Shown here piece after piece: positions 1 through 6,693 of a stretch of 15,858 nucleotides of DNA. The translations under genes were made by a program, and so were the position numbers. Within the stretch, counting starts at the first letter, position 1, and every line of letters begins with the position of its first letter. The notes beneath the pieces are model-generated. The model ran no database searches. It saw only the letters and a list, made by a program, of their open reading frames with translations, and was not told the DNA's origin. This DNA comes from Clostridiales bacterium. GTDB lineage: Bacteria > Bacillota > Clostridia > Lachnospirales > Anaerotignaceae. The stretch lies in the NCBI GenBank assembly GCA_018364635.1, contig JAGZLR010000048.1:1-15858 (forward strand). The letters are read 5' to 3'.

Positions 1-187
1 AACCTGGAAAATAGTTTTGTGAGAAATTGATAAACCCATCCATTGAAAAGGCAACTGCCGCAGTAATTTTATTATTGGTAAAATTAATATCATTAATTTT
101 ATATTTTAAATCACTATAGTCTTTATTTTCAAGTTCTGTCGTATAAGTATTTGAAACAAAATCATAATTTGATACATTATTATTATT
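1..187 (-). pseudogene. Partial unrecognised reading frame at left edge
   Basis: An open minus-strand frame runs from just after an in-frame TAA (188-190) to the window edge. It encodes an Asn/Tyr-rich stretch that includes NKITAAVAFSMDGFINFSQN. No start codon with a ribosome binding site is visible at its 5' side. Upstream the same frame carries several stops and runs into the ISL3 remnant, so this looks like a gene whose 5' part was lost or replaced. I do not recognise the family, and the rest lies outside the window. Confidence 0.3.
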
Positions 188-207
188 TTACACCCAAACT
201 CCTAAAA

Positions 208-690
208 TTGGAAGAAACTCTTATCTCTGATTTAAAAATAACAGAAATCGAAGTCCATATTTTGTCCCTACACATAAAACCGCTTACATGCCATTCCATA
301 TGTCTTATACATTGATGAATCTTGATAGAATGAGAGCATGTAAAAATTTAAGGCAATCCTTACGGATATGTACTTCCTTGCCAAACTCAGACAGTACTTA
401 CGCAACACTTAAACAATTTGACGACAAGAAAGAAGTCTAATACATTATTACTGTTATAAATAAAGTTTACAGAAATTTTGCAAAAGAATACTTTCCAAAT
501 GTCACCATTTTGGTCGATAAATCCAATGCTATACCGTTATACAGTATAAACTATTTGAAAACGTCTGGTAGGTAAAGGATGCAGAAACAAATACGTCCTT
601 CAAAGCATATAATTTTAAGCAAAGCAAAAAGCTGATATTGGCCCACAAAAATAAATTTAACAAAAAAGGCTTCATGTATTGAAAATCATA
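208..690 (+). pseudogene. ISL3-family transposase remnant
   Basis: Reading all three plus frames together gives fragments in the order of an ISL3 (DDE) transposase. They are an N-terminal piece ITEIEVHILSLHIKPLT (about 235-290), YIDE followed by KFKAILTD (about 308-367), then YIITVINKVYRNFAKEYF and FPNVTILVDK (about 441-521). After these come QYKLFENV and FKQSKKLILAHKNK in another frame (about 540-660). The frame is interrupted by several stops and frameshifts. The zinc-binding N-terminal region between about 300 and 305 appears deleted, because the N-terminal piece runs almost directly into the catalytic part. No terminal inverted repeats were identified. It is too degraded to be active. The family call rests on remembered motifs, not an alignment. 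Confidence 0.65.
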
Positions 691-1081
691 TTACTGAAAT
701 CACAGAATTTAGCTATTACTTACTATTTGAAATAATTATTTTATCGTTTATAGTATCAAAAACATAAAATGATAGGTGATCCATGCCACAAATGCCAGCA
801 AGAGGAGCAGAATAAAGGACTAGATAACAGATTACACTCCAATCTCATCCAATGCATAGCCAAAAAATATTATTAAAAAATCGAATTAACACTCACAAAA
901 ACTTTGTTCGTTTTTTTACGGTCTCTCATTTTCTCTATAAAATTTTTTCAGGAAAACAAAAGGCGCCATATGCAGATTGGTCGCAAGCATAAAACGCCTT
1001 TTTGACTTTATATTAATGCCAAGACAAAATCTGAAGCTGCATAACTATAACTCCGCTTACCAGCGGATGACCGAAATTATG
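691..1081. other. Gene-free AT-rich stretch with one hairpin
   Basis: No credible gene was found here. A possible tail of the ISL3 remnant (frame GLDNRLHSNLIQCIAKKYY near 818-875) is uncertain. A plus-strand hairpin pairs AAAAGGCG (958-965) with CGCCTTTT (995-1002), with an inner TATGC/GCATA pair (969-973 and 986-990). It ends in a T run, so it is a possible rho-independent terminator, weakened by its internal loops. Confidence 0.35.
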
Positions 1082-1277
1082 TCACTTGTCAACCCATTTT
1101 GAAACATTGGTTAAAGATATATAGTAAAAATATTCTCCCCCAACGCTATCCGTTAAAGAATAAGTTGATTTTATTCGGCATATTGCCCCCTGTGCAATTA
1201 GCTTTTCCAGCATCAATCCTTTATGAGTTGAACTCATCTATATAATCAATGATTTTCTTCATCCAGGGATTCGCCAT
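1082..1277 (-). pseudogene. Small unknown gene with an apparent frameshift
   Basis: Two overlapping minus frames appear to be halves of one small protein. The first (1277-1221) begins with ATG and reads MANPWMKKIIDYIDEFNS before a stop. The second (1237-1082) reads MSSTHKGLMLEKLIAQGA and continues to a segment SVGGEYFYYISLTNVSKWV before TGA. A one-base shift near 1225-1240 would join them into a protein of about 63 residues. Neither frame has a good ribosome binding site. It lies downstream of the recombinase genes on the same strand. The family is not recognised. It could instead be a short intact 51-residue ORF. Confidence 0.3.
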
Positions 1278-1563
1278 TTTTAGTTTTTTAGTAGTATTAA
1301 CTTTTTTGCCCTTCAACCACTATTCGTCTGTTTTTACTCTTCCTCCAATTTGCATAAGGTTGGGATAAGTATGCCCTGCGAGCCTGGTTGCCCCTTGGCG
1401 TAAGCTCAGTAGTCGAATCATGTCGTTGCATTGTTCTTTTCAAAAAAATATGAGTATTGAAATATCTTAATTTTGGTAAAATACCAAAATCAAAACTCCC
1501 TGTGAAACCAGGAAGCTTTGATTTTCGCATTTATAGAAACGATAGTGTTTCTGCCAGTCTTTC

Positions 1564-3168
1564 TTAGTATTCCTTCTCAATGATTCTTTGTGTCATTACT
1601 GTTCCGGACTTAAAGTGTATTTCCATTTTTTGCTCGTTAATTACATGAATTGTTTTAATTAAACTTCTTACAAGGCTATCATCGTATTCACTTAATTCAT
1701 GCTTGCGCTCTAAGAAGCTATATACTTTTTCCATTTTCAATTTCTGACTTTCCTCATCACCTCGGTTCTTTATCCGTTCAATGCGTTCTCTTCTGATCTC
1801 ATCAATCTTTCGGCTAATTATTTCATATTCTTCTTGCTCATCCGTAATGTTGTTATTTTGAATGAGCTCCCTGATTTGTTTTTGAAGTTCTTTCATATCG
1901 TCATTGCATTCTTCTCTGTATTCTAAATCTGTCTGTAGTACAGTCATTACATTTTCCCTAAAAGTATCCATAAAAGCATCCTTATCTCGTATGATTCTAT
2001 TCAGTGCTTCTAAAATGCTTTCATGCAGTCTTTCCTCATCCAATGTTGGAGAGTTTTTACAGTAAGTTTTTCCATATGTCAAACGATTGCTGCATCTCCA
2101 TACTGCTTTCTTATCTCCATACTTTGCTCATATTTGGCGTCTATATGGTCGCCCACATTCACCACAGACCAAAATTTCTGTTAATGCATACTTGCCGCTG
2201 TGTTTGCTTTTTCCTTCTTTATCTCTATTTCCTGCAGCTAATTTTCTTAGGGAATTCCTTCGAATTCTTTCTTCCCTCGCCATATAAAATATTTCTCTTG
2301 ATACAATTGATTCATGTGAATTCTCAACATAATACTGTGGGAGGGCACCTACATTTTTTTCTCGTTTTTTTGTTAGGAAATCTCTGGTATATGTTTTTTG
2401 TGACAACATATCTCCCATGTACTTTTCATTTTGTAAGATCTTATCAATGACGCATGGATTCCACACTGTGTTTCCTCGAATCGTTTTCTTTCCTTGTGCT
2501 GTCACATCCTTTGCTATGACACAACTACTTTTTCCTTCCAGATACTTCATAAATATGTATCTAACAACCGCTGCTTCTTCTGGTACAATATGCAGTTTCC
2601 CATCATCACCTTTTTGGTATCCAAGCAAGCGGCTGGTATTCAGTCCGCCTCTTTCATATTTCTTTCTTAAACTCCATTTTACGTTTTCACTGATATTTCT
2701 GCTTTCTTCCTGAGCCAAGCTGCTTAGTATCGTGATTAACAATTCTCCAGCAGCTTCCATGGTATTGATCTGTTCTTTTTCGAAGAAGATAGGTATATTT
2801 TTTTCTTTCAGTAATCGGATATGGTATAAGCTGTCTACTGTGTTTCTCGCAAACCTACTTATGGATTTTGTCAGAACCATATCTACCTTGCCACTGACAC
2901 AGGCATCGATCAGGGCATTAAAGTCATCCCTTTTTTTGGTGTTTGTAGCTGATATGCCATTATCTGCAAATATGCCAGCCATTTCCCACTTTGGATTCTG
3001 CAGTATGTAATTTGTGTAATAACTCACCTGTGCTTCATAACTGGTAGCCTGTTCCTCGCTGTTTGTACTTACACAGCAATAGGCGGCAACCCTTAACTTT
3101 TTTTCAGTTTCTTCTATTTTGCTCTCTTTATTTTTAGGCTGAATAATTTTCACCTTTGTTTCTGACAT
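1564..3168 (-). pseudogene. Large serine recombinase (rec2) with nonsense and catalytic-Arg mutations
   Basis: A site-specific recombinase of the resolvase/invertase large-serine type, expected to cut and rejoin element ends. The start ATG at 3168 has AAAGGAG about 9 bases upstream, overlapping the stop of the upstream recombinase, so the two are likely co-translated. The N-terminal catalytic domain has AAYCCVSTNSEE with nucleophile Ser34. The family has Arg two residues before this Ser (Y-x-RVS); here it is Cys32 (TGT at 3075-3073), one transition from CGT. The recombinase domain follows (about 170-280), then a zinc ribbon beginning CGECGRPYRRQ. An in-frame TGA (2130-2128) falls at codon 347, where TGG is expected. 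The frame then stays open to 1564 through the rest of the ribbon (RCSN, YGKTYCKN) and a charged coiled coil. Full length would be 534 codons. The gene is probably inactive twice over. Confidence 0.85.
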
Positions 3169-3182
3169 AATATCTCACTCCT

Positions 3183-4628
3183 TTACTTAATTGGTATCCT
3201 GATTTCTTTTCCATTCTTAAATACATAAGTCAAGGCATTTTCTTTATATACAATCACCCTTTTAATAAACTCTTTAAATACCTGTTCATCAAACTTTGTT
3301 ACACTGCTCATCTGCTCTAATCTTCCGCACAGTTTTTGTGTATAGTAGTCATAGGTGTTTTCTTGTGTATTTAAATACTTTAGTGCCGCACGTTTTAGTA
3401 CTAACTGAAGCAGCTCTTGCTGGCCATATTCTAATTGTTTCACAACTTATCTTTGTTCGTTCCAATGTTTCCACAATGGGATACAGCAATTCTTTATATG
3501 AATTCTGCAGTTTATTCCACATAGTAACAAATCCATCTTTAATAGAATCTTCATCTACTGCCTTCATTGAACAGTATTCTTTTGATTCAATATGCTCTTT
3601 GCAGCACCACTGATATTTTTTAATACCATTCTTTTTTGTATCCGTATGCCTTCTAAAATTCGATCCACAGCTTCCACAAACGACTTTTCCAGTAAAATCA
3701 TACCTTTTACTGTTATCCACATTTTTTCGTTCTCGATATGCAAACAGGTTCTGTACATTCTCAAACTCTTCTTTTGACACAATTGGCTCATGATTATCTT
3801 CTATCAAATACATAGCTCGTTCCCCATGATTTGCTTTTTGTTTAAACGGAAACCCCGTGGTATAATATTTTTGATACAGCATATCTCCACTATAAATTGT
3901 ATTCTTCAGCATATCTCTTACTGTATGGGCACTCCATCTTGTACTTCCTGTACTGGTTTGCACTCGCATTTGTGTCAGTTTTTTCGCAATGCTCCAAGCT
4001 CCATTCCCGCTTAAATACTCGCCATAGATAAACTTTACAATTTCTCCAGTAGCATCAATCACGATCTGGTTTTGCTCATTTCTGCAATATCCATAAGCTA
4101 CATTTCCGACATTATAACTGCCTTCCAAAAATTTCTTCTGTATAGACCATCTTTCGTTTGTTGATATACTTTCTGATTCCGCCTGTGCTACAGCACAGAA
4201 AATAGTCAGGAGCAGTTCACTTCTATCCATAAGTGTATTGATGCCGCCTTCTTCAAAATAGACTCCAACATTAAGTGCCTTTAGCTTTCTGACTGCACTT
4301 ACACTTTCCATTGCGTTACGACCAAATCTGGTTATGCTTTTTGTCATAATTAAGTCAATTTGTCCATTTTCGCAATCCTGAAGCATTCTCTGAAATCCTG
4401 CTCTTCCTTCAAATGTTGTGCCACTTTTGGCATAGTCTGCGTATATTCCCACGAATGTCCAGCCCTGTGTCTGCTTTATCTTTGACTCAAAGTAATCTTT
4501 CTGTGCTACATAAGATCCCATCTGCTCTGCCTTATCAGTGCTGACACGACAATACGCACAAACTCTGAGTCCTATTTTATCGGTACTTTCTTTGTAATCG
4601 GCTGGATTACTTTTACTTGCTGATTCAT
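3183..4628 (-). pseudogene. Large serine recombinase (rec1) with two frameshifts
   Basis: The first recombinase of the tandem pair. The likely true start is ATG at 4628, with AGGAGG six bases upstream. It reads MNQQVKVIQPITKKVPIK, closely like the rec2 N-terminus (VKIIQP), then hits TAG at 4574-4572. Adding one A to the A4 run (plus-strand T 4575-4578) gives KVPIKIGLRVCAYCRVST in frame with the catalytic domain, whose Arg and Ser (RVS) are intact. A longer GTG-initiated frame from 4668 has no good ribosome binding site. The catalytic, recombinase and zinc-ribbon domains (CGSCG; CC; C) follow. Near 3445-3460 a +1 shift after TKIS separates the last 86 residues (QLEYGQQELLQLVLKRAALK to IRIPIK, ending at 3183). 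Ancestral length was about 481 residues. Sequencing error at homopolymers cannot be excluded for the first lesion. Confidence 0.82.
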
Positions 4629-4695
4629 AGCTTTCCTCCTTTCCTTTTTTCAGAACAGACAATACCACGAAAACTCATACACATCTATTCCTTTT

Positions 4696-4854
4696 TTAAC
4701 TTACTTTTGAGAAGAAAGGCTGATACTTTTCAATATTCAGTACATCAATTTTTTCATATTGTTCGTATGTGATGAAATTTCTTTGAAGCATTTGGTCTAA
4801 CAATTCTTTTGACATCTGATAAAATAGCTCATTTCGAGTTTGCTCTTCTGTCAT
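4696..4854 (-). CDS. Small SHOCT-like protein, first gene of the recombinase cassette
   Basis: A 52-residue protein starting MTEEQTRNELFYQMSKELL and ending PFFSKVS. AGGAGG (4867-4862) lies seven bases before the ATG. The pattern of a helix, then a Leu-x-x-Gly/Asn-x-Ile-Thr-x-Glu-type turn (MLQRNFITYEQYEKID), then a second helix is that of short SHOCT-type domains. Small genes of this kind commonly sit directly before tandem serine recombinases in Clostridia elements. It ends about 70 bases before the rec1 start and shares its strand and leader, so it is probably co-transcribed. It is intact, unlike its two partners. Its role is unknown; oligomerisation or DNA-binding assistance to the recombinase is a guess. 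Confidence 0.7.
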   Translation of the reverse strand: MTEEQTRNELFYQMSKELLDQMLQRNFITYEQYEKIDVLNIEKYQPFFSKVS

Positions 4855-4870
4855 ATAAAGTCCTCCTTTT

Positions 4871-4935
4871 AGTTTTTACTATTTTTTATTTTTGCTTTTT
4901 GAGATAACAAAGTAAAAATAAAAAATAGTAAAACT
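4871..4935 (-). promoter_or_regulatory. Very long A/T hairpin just ahead of the SHOCT gene
   Basis: The arms ACTATTTTTTATTTTT (4878-4893) and AAAAATAAAAAATAGT (4914-4929) pair perfectly. The pairing extends outward (AGTTTT against AAAACT, with one extra T) and inward (CTTT against AAAG), giving about 26 pairs around a short loop. It starts four bases from the ribosome binding site of the SHOCT gene. Its 5' arm (minus sense) contains the T tract of the preceding terminator and shares bases 4933-4935 with that terminator's 3' arm. Confidence 0.75.
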
Positions 4936-4963
4936 AAGCCGCATGATTCTCATACGGCTTAGT
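4933..4963 (-). terminator. Attenuator-type rho-independent terminator
   Basis: In minus sense, ACTAAGCCG-T-ATGA, loop GAA, TCAT-G-CGGCTTAGT forms a 14-pair stem with one T-G wobble, followed by TTTTACTATTTTTTATTTTT. It lies between the leader peptide and the SHOCT/recombinase genes. Its 5' arm can instead pair with 4983-4989 (ATACGGC with GCCGTAT), an apparent antiterminator. Confidence 0.8.
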
Positions 4964-4995
4964 ATATACATCGATTTAATTTGCCGTATTTGACA

Positions 4996-5046
4996 CTACT
5001 TCCCCGGCATTGGGCAGCAATATAAACTGTGCCTGGCTACACACAT
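4996..5046 (-). CDS. Leader peptide, 16 residues
   Basis: ATG at 5046 follows GGGGAGGTG (5063-5055) and encodes MCVARHSLYCCPMPGK, then TAG. The stop lies seven bases before the antiterminator arm (4989-4983), so a ribosome finishing the peptide would cover that arm and favour the terminator. A ribosome stalled earlier would leave it free and allow read-through. This is the geometry of ribosome-mediated attenuation. No run of a single regulatory amino acid is present (three Cys, one Arg), so the inducer may be a ribosome-targeting drug rather than amino-acid starvation; that is inference. Confidence 0.55.
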   Translation of the reverse strand: MCVARHSLYCCPMPGK

Positions 5047-5308
5047 AGGTTTTTCACCTCCCCGTCATGCGGGCTGCCGTCCTTGCGATGTCTGGGACTC
5101 GGCAGAAGTATCATTGTGACTCTGTTTCGGTCATGGCATTTGATCCTGCCAAAAGATCAATCCCATGCAGTGAAAATCGCTCGGATTATGTATTACAGAC
5201 CAACGAACCTCTCTCAAGAATATATTTATTTCATGTTCTGTTGTAACGAATCGTCATGGCGCACTGCATGATGCTGCTTGTCCCTTTCGGGCGAAACAGA
5301 GTAACGTA

Positions 5309-5336
5309 TTTATATTGCTGGGTATTTGGTTTTCAA
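5309..5336 (-). promoter_or_regulatory. Sigma-A-type promoter for the recombinase leader
   Basis: On the minus strand, -35 TTGAAA (5336-5331), a 16-base spacer and -10 TATAAA (5314-5309). The expected start, about seven bases further at 5302, coincides with the first base of the outer leader stem. Confidence 0.6.
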
Positions 5337-5357
5337 AGAACTCAGAAAGGTGAAAAT

Positions 5358-5397
5358 AAAAAACCCTTCATATATCAGGTCACTACGAAGGGTTTTT
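5358..5397 (-). terminator. Terminator of the sigma-like gene
   Basis: AAACCCTTC (5361-5369) pairs with GAAGGGTTT (5387-5395). It is flanked by A and T runs on both sides, so it can act in both directions. It isolates the sigma-like gene from the recombinase leader promoter just downstream. Confidence 0.8.
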
Positions 5398-5520
5398 ATG
5401 AAAGGAATTTTAATTTTCTTTAAGTTTCATCGATATTTACAATTTGTTTTGCAATTAGACCTATATTTTTATGCAAATTTTAGTTTAAAATCTGCTTGTA
5501 TTTTAACTGAGTTTTACTGC
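5398..5520. other. Short AT-rich spacer after the sigma-like gene
   Basis: No gene, repeat or site seen between the stop of the sigma-like gene and its terminator. Confidence 0.5.
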
Positions 5521-5934
5521 TTACTTCAGAAATTTTTTTAAGCATTTCAAAATCTTTCTTTTTTTCTTGTTCAATGTAGATTGTTTCATTCCTAAAATAG
5601 CTGATATTTCTTGTTCTGAATATTGAAATAAATAATTAAGCGCTATAATATTATCCGGATCTATTTTTTTCAGAATCTCTTTTATCTTATGCATTGTAAC
5701 TTTATGTATCGCTTCTTCTTCCGTATTGGAACGTAGATCAGGAACAAAATCATAAACATCATTGTTTTCTTCGTTCATGGCGTCAAAACTTATAATATTA
5801 TTCCTTCTTCTTTTTCTTTCTTGATTTTTTTCATATAAGTAATCTTTATATATCTCCAAATATACCTCTTGGTTTACTTCCACCTGCCTGTTTCCAACTT
5901 GAACAAAGTATTGCTTTTCAGATTTTTTACACAT
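5521..5934 (-). CDS. Sigma-70-like regulator of a mobile element
   Basis: A small protein of about 137 residues with a basic linker (ERKRRR, around residue 41) and an acidic middle. Its C-terminal helix-turn-helix resembles sigma region 4: helices around FQYSEQEISAILGMKQSTLN, then a basic tail KKKRKILKCLKK. Tn916-type elements carry a sigma-like gene (orf7 type) of this size and design near their integration module, and this fits that class. It lacks a recognisable region 2, so it may be an auxiliary regulator rather than a complete sigma factor. I chose ATG 5934 (MCKKSEKQYF) because GGAGG lies seven bases before it; the ATG at 5940 almost touches that site. Its translation may be controlled by the hairpin at 5942-5986. 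Confidence 0.75.
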   Translation of the reverse strand: MCKKSEKQYFVQVGNRQVEVNQEVYLEIYKDYLYEKNQERKRRRNNIISFDAMNEENNDVYDFVPDLRSNTEEEAIHKVTMHKIKEILKKIDPDNIIALNYLFQYSEQEISAILGMKQSTLNKKKRKILKCLKKFLK

Positions 5935-5941
5935 AGTCATT

Positions 5942-5986
5942 CCTCCGATTCAAATTTGTTTTTTAGCGGCAAATTTAAATCAGAGG
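5942..5986 (-). promoter_or_regulatory. Hairpin that buries the ribosome binding site of the sigma-like gene
   Basis: CCTCCGATTCAAATTTG (5942-5958) and CAAATTTAAATCAGAGG (5970-5986) pair in 15 of 17 positions, with one of the two non-matching pairs a G-T wobble in RNA, around an 11-base loop. The proximal arm contains the GGAGG of the sigma-like gene. There is no T run after the stem, so this is not a terminator. Just beyond it lies a second repeat, GTAAAC-(7)-GTTTAC (5993-6011). Confidence 0.65.
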
Positions 5987-6016
5987 CTGGTGGTAAACGA
6001 CACCTGTTTACGCAAC

Positions 6017-6051
6017 AAAAAAAGCAAACCTCAAACTGAGATTTGCTTTTT
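6017..6051. terminator. Bidirectional terminator
   Basis: AAAAAGCAAA, a mismatch, CTCA, loop AAC, TGAG, a mismatch, TTTGCTTTTT: about 14 pairs with A and T tracts. No gene is adjacent upstream on either strand, so it may mark the end of a lost gene or block read-through into the sigma-like gene. Confidence 0.7.
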
Positions 6052-6356
6052 GGCATAGCTGTTCTATTGAAAATGTTATATATTTGATGTTGAATGGATT
6101 TTTTTGCACAAAAATCACTGTTTTTTTCATTTTCATAAAATAGACAGTGACTGATGATATTCTTTATGTTTTCACAATATTCTCCTGCATTTTTGTGTGT
6201 TCTTCCATAATTTATCGCATCCTAATAGCTATCACGACCTTTTTCAACTTTTTACAGATAAATCATACAGAACTTTATCTAAAAAAAATGTAAAAACGTC
6301 TCGAATAGATGGATGTTTTTTTCAACAAAAAACGCTATTATATGCCTTTAGTGCAT
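6052..6356. other. Gene-free spacer with small repeats
   Basis: No convincing gene. A TCACTGT/ACAGTGA pair lies at 6115-6121 and 6144-6150. A weak plus-strand hairpin, AAAAACGTC with GATGTTTTT plus a T run, lies at about 6292-6319. Very A+T-rich throughout. Confidence 0.4.
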
Positions 6357-6383
6357 AAAAAAAGACCACATTTTAATGTGGTC
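6357..6383 (-). terminator. Minus-strand terminator
   Basis: A perfect nine-pair stem GACCACATT/AATGTGGTC (6364-6372 and 6375-6383) with a two-base loop, followed in minus sense by TTTTTTT. It lies six bases after the stop of the gene remnant at 6389. Confidence 0.8.
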
Positions 6384-6388
6384 ACAAA

Positions 6389-6511
6389 TCAATTTTTATT
6401 ATCTATTTCATTCAAGCAAACGCCATATTTTGCTATTTTATTTTCATCCATAGTAATAAAAATATTTTTATATTCATCTATTACAGTTACATATTTTAAA
6501 AAATCCTTAGT
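6389..6511 (-). pseudogene. 3' end of a lost gene
   Basis: An open minus frame ending in TGA at 6391-6389 reads DFLKYVTVIDEYKNIFITMD and continues NKIAKYGVCLNEIDNKN. It has no start codon, but it is followed directly by a good terminator, as a real gene end would be. Upstream is an in-frame stop and then the terminator of the Res gene, so the 5' part has been lost. The family is not recognised. Confidence 0.35.
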
Positions 6512-6642
6512 TTATCTTTGTTTCTATTAGTATTTAGAGATGGCAACAGCATTGGACAAACAAATTTAACTATAAGACAATGTCTAGCTTTCAACAGCTA
6601 AAGGATATACTCCATACATTTTACTGAGAATAATATTACAGA

Positions 6643-6674
6643 AAAATAGGTACAGAAAATAGAATTTCTGTACC
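6643..6674 (-). terminator. Terminator of the type III restriction gene
   Basis: A perfect ten-pair stem GGTACAGAAA (6649-6658) with TTTCTGTACC (6665-6674) and a six-base loop. In minus sense it is followed by TATTTTTC. It lies 20 bases after the stop codon at 6694. Confidence 0.8.
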
Positions 6675-6693
6675 CATAAAACCACATATTCTT

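Larger units (their letters stand above)
4925..5302 (-). ncRNA. Structured leader RNA of the recombinase cassette
   Basis: This region is richer in G+C than its surroundings and holds no convincing long gene. Nested inverted repeats are ACTCTGTTTCG (5119-5129) with CGAAACAGAGT (5292-5302), CATGCAGTG (5164-5172) with CACTGCATG (5262-5270), and a local TTGATC/GATCAA hairpin (5140-5160). The predicted transcription start falls at the outer arm, near 5302. Downstream come the leader peptide, the antiterminator arm and the terminator. It looks like a long regulated 5' leader, or a stand-alone RNA of about 370 bases when termination is efficient. It does not show the conserved motifs of RNase P RNA, tmRNA or group II intron domain V that I know. 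Confidence 0.6.

Noticed and set aside
1297..1530. Minus-strand ORF of 77 residues after rec2
   Set aside because: No ribosome binding site at its ATG, odd composition, no recognisable motif.
2128..2130. TGA in rec2 read as tryptophan or selenocysteine (recoding)
   Set aside because: TGG codons are used for Trp throughout, TGA ends the intact cassette B immunity gene, and no selenocysteine-type hairpin was noted. A nonsense mutation is simpler.
5029..5271. Plus-strand ORF of 80 residues in the recombinase leader
   Set aside because: No ribosome binding site, unusual composition, and it lies antisense to a region better explained as structured leader RNA with its own promoter and terminator.
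4925..5302. Leader RNA as RNase P RNA, tmRNA or group II intron
   Set aside because: The conserved sequence blocks of these RNAs that I know are not present, and there is no reverse transcriptase nearby.
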